The notes under the pieces: model-generated
Told to the model about the DNA's origin: nothing
Databases searched by the model: none
The model's input: only the letters and a program-made list of their open reading frames with translations
Source of the DNA: Lacibacter sediminis
GTDB lineage: Bacteria; Bacteroidota; Bacteroidia; Chitinophagales; Chitinophagaceae
DNA length: 64,000 bases
Assembly: GCF_014168535.1 (NCBI RefSeq)
Contig: NZ_CP060007.1
Location: 558,001-622,000, forward strand
Reading direction: 5' to 3'
Program-made: the position numbers and the translations under genes
In this document: positions 45,931-54,428 of the stretch, piece by piece
Position numbering within the stretch: the stretch's first letter is position 1
Layout: each line of letters opens with the position of its first letter

Positions 45931-45969
45931 ATGGTTTACCCGGCCAATTAGGTTGGTGGGGTAAACCAT
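45931..45969. repeat. 11-bp inverted repeat around GGTTTACC
   Basis: ATGGTTTACCC (45931-45941) and GGGTAAACCAT (45959-45969) with an inner CCAA/TTGG pairing; 11-bp arms. The word GGTTTACC recurs as a palindrome at 46037-46052. Confidence 0.7.
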
Positions 45970-46002
45970 TACGTGTTTTTACGGTATTATTAGGAGGTTT
46001 TG

Positions 46003-46052
46003 CTATAGGTGGGGTAATATAAATCAACCATTTTTGTAATGGTTTACCATTA
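46003..46052 (+). promoter_or_regulatory. CTATAGGT-N21-TTTTGTAA element with overlapping palindrome
   Basis: CTATAGGT (46003-46010), 21 nt, TTTTGTAA (46032-46039), overlapping the 16-nt palindrome TAATGGTTTACCATTA (46037-46052). ATG 46073 follows 20 nt on. The palindrome could be an operator at the transcription start or a leader hairpin. Confidence 0.65.
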
Positions 46053-46072
46053 TCCTAAGATCCAAAATCACC

Positions 46073-49000
46073 ATGAAACCGTTAATGTACCCAAAGCCGC
46101 TTCGACTTGCTACATTCGTTTGTTTATTTATTGCGATTCCCTTTGTTCAAATATTTGCTCAAAATGAATGTTCAACAGCCGTAACACTTACCTCTTCAAC
46201 AGGCTGTAATAACACCAACATTAATTTAAGCAGCGCTACAGAAAGCTCAGGCATACCGTTGGGATGTGCAGCAGCCGGTACATACAATGATTTCTGGTAC
46301 TCATTCACAGCAGTATCTACATCACATACTATTACATTAAGTAATATCGGAACAAGGATCACTGCACCAAGAATTCAATTGTATAGTGGTGCTTGTGGAT
46401 CATTGACATCCGTAGCATGCTCTTCATCACCTCATACATCATTAACACAAACAAGTTTAACTGTTGGAGCAGTTTATTATATAAGAATATCTCAGTATGG
46501 TGCATTCGGCGGAACAGGTAATTACAGGGCCGATATTTGTATTACACATCCGGTTGCGCCACCAGCAAATGATGAGTGTGCTAATTCAACTTTATTGACA
46601 TCGTCCATTTCCTGTACGTCAACCACAGGGAATTTGTTTTATTCGACTGCAAGCTCAGGTGTGACCACTACTTGCGGTACCGGCACATTATACGATGTAT
46701 GGTATCGTTTCCAGGCTACGGCAACAACACATGCGGTTAGTTTGAGCAGCCTAGGGGCATCTCTTACAACTTCAAATACATATATACAAGTACTGAGTGG
46801 ATATTGTGGTACTTACACCTCTTTAGGTTGTGGTACTGCTGCGAACCGTTTAAAAGTAAACGGCCTTACCGCTGGAACGTTTTACTATGTCCGTATCTAC
46901 ACAACAGCCACACCAACAGTAATTCCGTCAACTGCATGGACATTTAATATTTGTGTACAAAATCCTCCTGCAAATGATGATTGTACCGGAGCTGTAAGTT
47001 TAACAGCAGCAAGTACTTCAACATGTACCAATACTACAGGCAGTCTTGATATGTCAACCGTAAGTACTCCAACTGTAGGTTGTGCAACGGGTACTAACTA
47101 CGATGTGTGGTATAGTTTTACAGCTACAGCTGTTACTCATACAATCTCCTTAAGTAATGTTGGAAGTGCGATCACTGCTCCACGTATTCAATTGTACAGT
47201 GCGGCGTGTGGCTCCTTAACGTCGATCAGCTGTGCCACTGGCACATCGTTAACTCAGGCGGCTTTAACAATCGGTACAAACTACTATGTAAGAGTTTCAA
47301 ATAATAATACCGACCCATCTGCAACATCAGGTTCCAATACAGGGTTTAGTATTTGTGTAGTAAGCTCTACTACGCCTATAAATGATAACTGTTCATCTCC
47401 GATGTCTATCACAAGTAGCACGGTCTGTAATTCGATTTCAGGTACATTGTTTAATGCAACAGCATCAACAGCCGGGCAAATCACCAGCTCATGTGGCAAT
47501 AACTCAAGCGCTGCGGATGTATGGTATAGTTTTGTTGCACAAACAGCTTATCCAAGTATCGTTTTTAATAACATTGGTATTCCTGCTGCAAGTGGTGGTG
47601 GTGCTAGTGGTAACAGGGCGATTGTTCAATTACTATCAGCCTCTTCACTTTGTGCTAATGCATATACTTCTTTGTCGTGTACTTTGCTTACAAGTACAGG
47701 ATCAAGTACTATAACCACAAGCTCTCTTAATAGTGGTATGGGATTAACAGTTGGCCAAACATACTATATCAGAGTCTTCTATAATCAATCTGGAACACCC
47801 GCAAGTACGTGGACATTTGCTCTGTGTGTTCAGGATCCAAGCCCTGCAGCAATTACTCTTGAAACTTCAAAAAGCTATATTAACGTAACGAAGAATAATG
47901 GTGGTGGAAGTATTGATGTGGGCGATGTGTTGGAAATCCGTTCTACTTTATATTTAAGTTCAGGAACCATTGATAGCTTATCATTTCAAGATACATTAAA
48001 GGCAGGGGCAGGACTCACCTATCAATCTGGTACTGTAGCTTTGCGTACAAACGAAGGTAAAATCTATCCGATTGGTTCATCGGCCTATTCGGATGCAACT
48101 GGAGATGATGCTGCTCACGCAACAGGTACAGGTGCAGGTACTGATGCTAATATCAGAATTTTTATGGGGGTAAGTCCTACTTCTTCAAGAGGCGGAACTG
48201 CAGTTGCTACAACCACGTTGCCAAGGGGAAGCGGCCGGCATCTCGTAATGGCAACATATCGTGTACAGGTAACAGGTGTAGAAGGAACACGTATCAATTT
48301 CGGAGGAGGGTCGTTCCGTTATCGAAATCAAAACACAGGCTTATTTACTGAAGTTGTTTTTCCGAGAGATAGTCTGATCGTTTATGCAAGTCCTACTGTT
48401 TGTCCAAATGCTGTATCAGCCACCAATGTAATTGGTGATGAATTCAATGGGACGTTTGGTATAGCAACTGGTACTGGCCAAACAAACAGAAATGCTTCGG
48501 CGAATACCACGTATACGTTTGTCAATTTTACCTCAGGCTCACCTCAGGATAATTTTTATGGCATAACAAATAATACTGCGGCAGCAGGAACCACTGTAAC
48601 GAATACCCTTGCCAAACCAAACGCTGCACGTGTGTTTAATGTGTGGGATATCAGTGGTGACCATACCGGAGCAGCAGATGAAAATGTAGGCAACCCACCA
48701 TGTAACAGTTCATTGCCTGTGAGTGCAACAAATCCTTGCGGTTACATGATGGTGGTTAACTCATCATATCGTACAAGTACAGCTTTTGAATTTAATGTTG
48801 CTAATGCATGTCCTGAAACCTATTACGAGGTTTCAGCATGGTTTAAAAATGTATGTTATAAATGTGGAGCTGATTATGATGGCACAGGATCCTTCTACGG
48901 TGGCGGCGATGGAATTTACATACCAACAGGAACAGGTGACTCCTCTGGTGTAAAACCAAACATTGCTATTAAAGTAAATAATCTCGATTATTATTCAACA

Positions 49001-50116
49001 GGCGATATTCAGTACCAAGGTTTAGGAGGTACACAGTCTGCATCTGATGGATTAAACAATTGGGTGAAGCGTGCGTTTGTATATAAAACAGATGCCACAA
49101 CAACTTCTTTTTCTCTCAGCTTAAGAAACAATGCACCGGGTGCCGGTGGTAACGATTGGGCCATTGATGATATCTCATTCAAAACCTGTTCGCCAACTTT
49201 ACAAATGACACCAAATGCAAGTCAGACATTTTGTGAGAACGGGCAGGTTGACATGCGGGTGTTTGTCGAATCTTATTACAACATGTATCAGTACTACGAG
49301 TGGGAAAGAAGCACTGATGGTGGTAATACATGGGGACCAGCGCCCGCTGTAACAGGTGCACAATCGTTTAGTTATACAAGCATGGGCAATGGTTATAGAG
49401 ATACAGTATCATATCCGTCTTTGTTGGCAACAACTTCAACTGCAGGTCATCGTTACCGCATCAGAGTAGCAACAACTGCAAGTGGTTTGTCTAACTCATG
49501 TGCGGTGTTTAATACCGATGAGACAATTGTCATCAACCTTGCAAGTTCTGGTTGTGCAGTATTGCCGGCTGAGCTGCTTAAGTTCAATGTTGAATTAAAT
49601 GGCGACAAGAGTGTTCTCACATGGAAAACAAAAGATGAAAGTCTGAAAGGATATGAAGTTGAACGCAGCAACGATGGTGTACATTTTAGCTTCATTGGTT
49701 TTGTAAATGCAAAGGGCATCAATCGTAGCGAAACATCTTATTTGTTCAATGATCCTGTTGCTGTATCAGGTAAAGTATATTATCGTTTGAAAATGGTAAG
49801 CTTTGCTACAGAAAGCAACAAATACAGCAATACTCTTTCGGTTACATTAAATCCACAACAAAAATTCGAGATCACGAATCTTGTAAATCCGTTTATCAGT
49901 ACAGTCAACTTCCAGTTAACGGCTTTCCGTAACGAAACAGTTGAGCTGCAATTAACAGATGCATTAGGTCATCCCATTGTGAACAAAAAAATAACGGTGA
50001 ACAAAGGTGCAAATGGAGTTTCATTCAATGTGCCGCAAATACTTGCAAGAGGATCGTATCTTTTACGGGTTGTATCGCCATCTGGTTCTGTTCATAAGAT
50101 CATTCAGAAACAATAA
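46073..50116 (+). CDS. T9SS cargo protein, paralogue with four N-terminal repeats
   Basis: A 1347-residue exported protein. Signal peptide (ending VQIFAQNE); four ~135-160-residue modules (about 30-600) with YDVWYSFTA-type centres; the shared core from about 600 (TSKSYINVTKNNGGGSIDVGD, WDISGDHTGAADE, AWFKNVCYKCGADYDG, NNAPGAGGNDWAIDDISF); an FN3-like domain (LPAELLKFNVEL ... YEVERSNDGVHFSFIG) and a type A sorting domain ending VHKIIQKQ. Third and longest of a tandem paralogue set that grows by repeat number. Predicted cell-surface protein; ligand unknown. Confidence 0.88.
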   Translation: MKPLMYPKPLRLATFVCLFIAIPFVQIFAQNECSTAVTLTSSTGCNNTNINLSSATESSGIPLGCAAAGTYNDFWYSFTAVSTSHTITLSNIGTRITAPRIQLYSGACGSLTSVACSSSPHTSLTQTSLTVGAVYYIRISQYGAFGGTGNYRADICITHPVAPPANDECANSTLLTSSISCTSTTGNLFYSTASSGVTTTCGTGTLYDVWYRFQATATTHAVSLSSLGASLTTSNTYIQVLSGYCGTYTSLGCGTAANRLKVNGLTAGTFYYVRIYTTATPTVIPSTAWTFNICVQNPPANDDCTGAVSLTAASTSTCTNTTGSLDMSTVSTPTVGCATGTNYDVWYSFTATAVTHTISLSNVGSAITAPRIQLYSAACGSLTSISCATGTSLTQAALTIGTNYYVRVSNNNTDPSATSGSNTGFSICVVSSTTPINDNCSSPMSITSSTVCNSISGTLFNATASTAGQITSSCGNNSSAADVWYSFVAQTAYPSIVFNNIGIPAASGGGASGNRAIVQLLSASSLCANAYTSLSCTLLTSTGSSTITTSSLNSGMGLTVGQTYYIRVFYNQSGTPASTWTFALCVQDPSPAAITLETSKSYINVTKNNGGGSIDVGDVLEIRSTLYLSSGTIDSLSFQDTLKAGAGLTYQSGTVALRTNEGKIYPIGSSAYSDATGDDAAHATGTGAGTDANIRIFMGVSPTSSRGGTAVATTTLPRGSGRHLVMATYRVQVTGVEGTRINFGGGSFRYRNQNTGLFTEVVFPRDSLIVYASPTVCPNAVSATNVIGDEFNGTFGIATGTGQTNRNASANTTYTFVNFTSGSPQDNFYGITNNTAAAGTTVTNTLAKPNAARVFNVWDISGDHTGAADENVGNPPCNSSLPVSATNPCGYMMVVNSSYRTSTAFEFNVANACPETYYEVSAWFKNVCYKCGADYDGTGSFYGGGDGIYIPTGTGDSSGVKPNIAIKVNNLDYYSTGDIQYQGLGGTQSASDGLNNWVKRAFVYKTDATTTSFSLSLRNNAPGAGGNDWAIDDISFKTCSPTLQMTPNASQTFCENGQVDMRVFVESYYNMYQYYEWERSTDGGNTWGPAPAVTGAQSFSYTSMGNGYRDTVSYPSLLATTSTAGHRYRIRVATTASGLSNSCAVFNTDETIVINLASSGCAVLPAELLKFNVELNGDKSVLTWKTKDESLKGYEVERSNDGVHFSFIGFVNAKGINRSETSYLFNDPVAVSGKVYYRLKMVSFATESNKYSNTLSVTLNPQQKFEITNLVNPFISTVNFQLTAFRNETVELQLTDALGHPIVNKKITVNKGANGVSFNVPQILARGSYLLRVVSPSGSVHKIIQKQ

Positions 50117-50120
50117 TAGA

Positions 50121-50150
50121 AAAGCCTCGCAATTTGCGAGGCTTTTTTTA
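50121..50150. terminator. Bidirectional terminator
   Basis: AAAGCCTCGC-AATTT-GCGAGGCTTT with A and T tails, between the convergent T9SS gene and lspA. Confidence 0.9.
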
Positions 50151-50187
50151 TTTAATTATACACTTCGTTTGTGACGACCGTGAATGA

Positions 50188-50892
50188 TCACATCACTTGT
50201 GCATCATCGCTTACTTCTGTATTTGTTTCAACTGTCGTATTTGTTTCTTCCGTTTTGTGATGCTTAAAAAAACGTTTTTGAAAAACTAAGATAGTGATTA
50301 CGCCTGTCGAGATAGCAGCATCAGCAATATTAAAAATAGCCTGGAAGAACGTAAATGGTTTGCCGCCCCAAACTGGTACCCAGCTTGGCATCATCTTGTT
50401 CTCAATAATGGGGAAGTACAACATATCTACCACATGACCATGAAGAAAAGATGAATAACCCTTACCTGTTGCTTTTGCTAACCCATCATAACCAAAGTAA
50501 GTATCTGCAGCGGCATTATAGATCATGCCTTTATCGAAGATCATTCCGTAGAACAAACTATCGATGAGGTTGCCAAGCGCACCGGCATAGATCAACGCAG
50601 CACAAATGATAAAACCTCTGTGGTATTTTTCTTTTACAATTTTTACGAGGTACCAGGTGCCGAAAATAACAGCGCCTAAACGGAAGAGCGTGAGCGCCAT
50701 TTTTGCCCATTCGCTGTTGCCCAGTTTCCAACCGTAAGCCATACCCGCATTTTCAATAAAGTACAAGCGGAACCAGCGACCAAGAATAAATTTTTCATCC
50801 TGGTATTCCATGGTTGTTTTGATCCAGATCTTTAAACCCTGATCAGCAAACAGAATAATGAGAATAATGAATATAACGTAACGAAGTTTCAC
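50188..50892 (-). CDS. lspA: Lipoprotein signal peptidase
   Basis: A 234-residue inner membrane aspartyl peptidase that cleaves prolipoproteins after lipidation. Four hydrophobic segments; LspA motifs FADQGLKIWIK near the start, FIENAGMAYGWKLG, GALGNLIDSLFYG (first catalytic region) and HGHVVDMLYFPI ... FNIADAAISTGV (second). It is longer than the ~160-residue enterobacterial form because of a loop insert before HGHVVD and a Thr/Glu-rich tail. Start is GTG at 50892. It has its own promoter but lies 60 nt behind murF/alr. Confidence 0.93.
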   Translation of the reverse strand: MKLRYVIFIILIILFADQGLKIWIKTTMEYQDEKFILGRWFRLYFIENAGMAYGWKLGNSEWAKMALTLFRLGAVIFGTWYLVKIVKEKYHRGFIICAALIYAGALGNLIDSLFYGMIFDKGMIYNAAADTYFGYDGLAKATGKGYSSFLHGHVVDMLYFPIIENKMMPSWVPVWGGKPFTFFQAIFNIADAAISTGVITILVFQKRFFKHHKTEETNTTVETNTEVSDDAQVM

Positions 50893-50912
50893 GAATTCAA
50901 ATTTTTAGGTGA

Positions 50913-50920
50913 CAAAGATA
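50913..50920 (-). promoter_or_regulatory. -7 element of lspA
   Basis: TATCTTTG on the minus strand, 20 nt before the GTG start of lspA, in the gap after murF/alr. Confidence 0.55.
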
Positions 50921-50952
50921 GGGAGTTGGGGGTAAGGAGCTGAGCCATTAAC

Positions 50953-53412
50953 TTATTCTTCGAAGTAAACCCTTTTTACCCGTTGACTGATACCCGTCAT
51001 CAATTCATAAGCAATGGTTTGGCTTTGTTTAGCAACTTCCACAACAGAAAATTCGGGGCCGAATACAATCACTTCATCTCCCTCACGCACATCAGCAATG
51101 CCGGTAATATCGAGCATGGTCATATCCATACAAACCGTGCCGATCACGGGTGCTGGTTTGCCATTCACAAACATGTGGCCTTTACCATTACTGAGGTTGC
51201 GGGGATAGCCATCGGCATAACCAATGCGAACGGTGGCAACAGTTGAAGGTTGAGTAATGATGCCTCGGCGATTATACCCAACTGTATCGCCGGGATGTAA
51301 CTGTTTTATTTGTGCGATGGTTGTTTTCAATTGCAATGCTTCTTCTAATTGCAGTTTGCCTTTTGCAGAACTAACGCCATACATTCCAATGCCCAGACGC
51401 ACCATGTCGTATTGCAATTGCGGGTGACGGATAGTGCCGTGTGAATTATCTAAATGACGGATGAATGTATAATCAAGTGTTGACTGAAGAAATGCACAGG
51501 CTTCTTCAAAACGTTTCGATTGTTCTAATGTAAACGCATCTTCAGCAGGATCTTCGCTTGCAGCAAGATGACTGAATACAGATTGAACAGTAAAACTGTT
51601 TTTCTTCAAAACATCAGCAAGCGCAGGCAATTCGTGTTGCATAAAACCAAGACGATGCATACCTGTATCAATTTTTAAATGCACAGGGTAACTGCTGATC
51701 CCTTCTTTTTCAAGAAATGATTCAAATGCATGAAGAATAGAAAACGAAAATAACTCCGGTTCAAGATTATGATCGATCAATGAATCAAACGTAATGGGCT
51801 CCGGATTCATGACCATGATGGGTAATGTAATACCGGCTTTGCGCAAGGCCACGCCTTCATCTGTAAAAGCAACAGCAAGATAATCTGCTTTCATGAACTG
51901 CAGAAGATTTGCAATTTCGTAGCTTCCACTGCCATATGAAAATGCTTTTACCATGGCCATGATCATTGTTGAGGGCTTTAGCAATTGCTGATGTGCCCTG
52001 ATATTTCTTACAATAGCACTTAGATTGATCTCTAAAACTGTTTGGTGTGTTTTCTGTTCAAGCAATTGTGCAATACGATCAAGTTCAAACACACGTGCTC
52101 CTTTAATGAGAATGGTTTCATTTTGAAAACCAAGGGCAGGTAATTGTTCTGCAAGCTCTGCGGTTGATGAAAAACTTTGTACTTCAATATCTCCTGCCAC
52201 AAGTGGTGCCAGCAATTGTTTTGTTTTTTTACCAACAGTGATCAGTCGGTTAATGTTGTGATGGTGCAGCAATGCAGCTATGGAAGTATATGTTTCTGTT
52301 TCCTGTTCTTCAGTTAATTGAAAATCGGAAAGAATAATGCTGCGTTTGGTATGTTGGCCTTGTTGCTGCAACATATTCAATGCAATGGCGAGTGAACTCA
52401 GGTCGGCACTATAACTATCGTTGATGATGGTTGTATTGTGCAAGCCACTTTTCAACTCAAGGCGTAAGCTTACAGCACGTAATTGATTGAATTTTTCTTT
52501 TATCTCCGAAAAAGGAACTTTCAGGTAAAGGCAAACTGATAAACAGGTGAGGACGTTTTCAACAGATGCATCATCTATGAAAGGAATAGTAATACTTTCT
52601 GATAACTCCCAACTTGTAAAATCAATTGTAGTCTCAGCTAATTTTTTATTAATGCGGGTGATGACAACTTTATTTTCTTTCTGTTCACCCCAACTGAAAA
52701 TATGTTCTTGCCGAAATGAAAGCGGTAATAATTTTTCGGGTGAACAGATAACAGCAGTTGTACCGGCAAATAATTTTTGCTTTTCAACCAGTTTTTCCTG
52801 GGCATCACTAAAACCATCAGCGTGTACTTCGCTGATATTGGTGAGTACACCAATTGTTGGTTGAATGATTTGCTGCAGTGCATCCATTTCGCCTTGTTGT
52901 GAAATGCCTGCTTCAAAAATAGCCAGCGTGTGCTGCGGCTGCAATTGCCAAACACTTAACGGAACGCCAACCTGCGAGTTATAACTCTTGGGGCTGCGGA
53001 TGATATTGTAATGATCGCTTAATAATTGATACAGCCAATCTTTTACAATTGTTTTACCATTGCTTCCTGTAATACCAATGACAGGAATAGAAAACTGTTG
53101 ACGGTGGTAAGAAGCGAGTTGCTGCAACGCTTTTAATGTATCCGGCACCAACAATACATTGGCACCGGGCAATACTTTTATATCAACCTGTTGCTGAACA
53201 ATGAAATGGCGAACACCTTTGTTATATGTTTCGGTGATGAAGTCATGCCCATCTCTCCGTGCAGTTTTTAAAGCAAAGAATAAAGCTGTTGCAGGAAGAA
53301 TAATGCGCCTGCTATCGATCAGTAGATGTTCAACATAACCTGTCGTATCTGCTTTTTGCAAATAAGAAGCCTGCAGAACCGCTGCAATACGATCAATGTT
53401 GTAATGTGACAT
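50953..53412 (-). CDS. Bifunctional MurF-like ligase / alanine racemase
   Basis: An 819-residue fusion of peptidoglycan precursor enzymes. Residues 1 to about 450 are MurF-like, with P loop GITGSNGKTIVKDW; the rest is a PLP-dependent alanine racemase, with the PLP lysine in MAMVKAFSYGSG, HLKIDTGMHRLGF, and the catalytic Tyr in TVGYNRRGI. Racemase makes D-Ala, and MurF adds D-Ala-D-Ala to the UDP-MurNAc-tripeptide. In the MurF half the usual GANHxGEI and DxYNANPxS motifs are altered (GISQQGEM, NDSYSADLSS), so the ligase may be weak or regulatory, with the stand-alone MurF at 62206 doing the main job. Confidence 0.93.
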   Translation of the reverse strand: MSHYNIDRIAAVLQASYLQKADTTGYVEHLLIDSRRIILPATALFFALKTARRDGHDFITETYNKGVRHFIVQQQVDIKVLPGANVLLVPDTLKALQQLASYHRQQFSIPVIGITGSNGKTIVKDWLYQLLSDHYNIIRSPKSYNSQVGVPLSVWQLQPQHTLAIFEAGISQQGEMDALQQIIQPTIGVLTNISEVHADGFSDAQEKLVEKQKLFAGTTAVICSPEKLLPLSFRQEHIFSWGEQKENKVVITRINKKLAETTIDFTSWELSESITIPFIDDASVENVLTCLSVCLYLKVPFSEIKEKFNQLRAVSLRLELKSGLHNTTIINDSYSADLSSLAIALNMLQQQGQHTKRSIILSDFQLTEEQETETYTSIAALLHHHNINRLITVGKKTKQLLAPLVAGDIEVQSFSSTAELAEQLPALGFQNETILIKGARVFELDRIAQLLEQKTHQTVLEINLSAIVRNIRAHQQLLKPSTMIMAMVKAFSYGSGSYEIANLLQFMKADYLAVAFTDEGVALRKAGITLPIMVMNPEPITFDSLIDHNLEPELFSFSILHAFESFLEKEGISSYPVHLKIDTGMHRLGFMQHELPALADVLKKNSFTVQSVFSHLAASEDPAEDAFTLEQSKRFEEACAFLQSTLDYTFIRHLDNSHGTIRHPQLQYDMVRLGIGMYGVSSAKGKLQLEEALQLKTTIAQIKQLHPGDTVGYNRRGIITQPSTVATVRIGYADGYPRNLSNGKGHMFVNGKPAPVIGTVCMDMTMLDITGIADVREGDEVIVFGPEFSVVEVAKQSQTIAYELMTGISQRVKRVYFEE

Positions 53413-53429
53413 AAGAGTGAAATTGCAAA

Positions 53430-54401
53430 CTAATCTTTCAGATCAGGCGGTGCATTTTTTTTCTTGTGATACATGGAGTAAAAAATAGAACCGCTGATAC
53501 AAGCTACGATCACAACTAACGAAATAATTACCTGCGAAGTTCTATCAACCACAGTTCCAATCAATTCTTCTCCCAACATTTTTAAACCAATAAATACAAG
53601 TACAATAGCAATGCCCTGTTGCAGGAAATCAAATTTGCTAACTGCACCTCTTAACAGAAAGAAAAGCGAACGCAAACCTAACACGGCAAATACATTTGAT
53701 GTATAGATAACCAGTGAAGCATGCTCGCTCTTGCGATCAACAATACCCATAACTGCCGGGATAGAATCCAATGCAAAAACAATATCGGTTGTAGCAAGCA
53801 TCACCACTACCACAAACAAAGCGGTATAAACCGGTTTGCCATGTTGTTTCACTACATACTTGCCATCTCCATCATCCATGGTGATGGGTAAAAACTTTTT
53901 GAGGAACAGATACACTTTGCTTTCTCTTGGATCATATTCTTCCTCCTGATTGGTAGTAAACATTTTGAAACCGGTGTATATCAGAAATACGCCGAAAATG
54001 TAGAGTATCCAGTGAAAACGGTTCACCAGTTCAACACCAAGTGTAATAAAAATTACACGGAATACGATTGCCATCAACACACCAATCAATAAAACACGTG
54101 GGATGTAAGGTTCCTTTACTTTAAAAAAACTGAAGATGAGAACAAACACAAAAATATTATCAATACTCAAACTCCATTCCATCAGGTAGGCACTCACATA
54201 TTCTAATGCTGCCTGCTTGCCATCTTCATACCACATGAAAGCACCAAAGCCGAGTCCGAGTATCACCCAGAAAACAGTTTGCTTCAGTGCCTGCTTCGTT
54301 GTAAGATGTGCCGATTTTTTACTCAAAAGGCCAAGGTCAAACACAATAGCAAGAATGAGTACAATGCCAAAAACGAGATAAGTGATTTGAGTGGGGTTCA
54401 T
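53430..54401 (-). CDS. TerC family integral membrane protein
   Basis: A 323-residue protein with about nine hydrophobic helices. Acidic intramembrane positions typical of TerC/Alx are seen in AIVFDLGLL, EWSLSIDNIFVFVLIF and LATTDIVFALDSIPAV. The family is linked to manganese export and metal or tellurite resistance. It lies 17 nt before murF/alr and 27 nt after gldG; whether this order is functional is unknown. Confidence 0.9.
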   Translation of the reverse strand: MNPTQITYLVFGIVLILAIVFDLGLLSKKSAHLTTKQALKQTVFWVILGLGFGAFMWYEDGKQAALEYVSAYLMEWSLSIDNIFVFVLIFSFFKVKEPYIPRVLLIGVLMAIVFRVIFITLGVELVNRFHWILYIFGVFLIYTGFKMFTTNQEEEYDPRESKVYLFLKKFLPITMDDGDGKYVVKQHGKPVYTALFVVVVMLATTDIVFALDSIPAVMGIVDRKSEHASLVIYTSNVFAVLGLRSLFFLLRGAVSKFDFLQQGIAIVLVFIGLKMLGEELIGTVVDRTSQVIISLVVIVACISGSIFYSMYHKKKNAPPDLKD

Positions 54402-54428
54402 TATTATTAATTCAAAAATGAAAATTGA

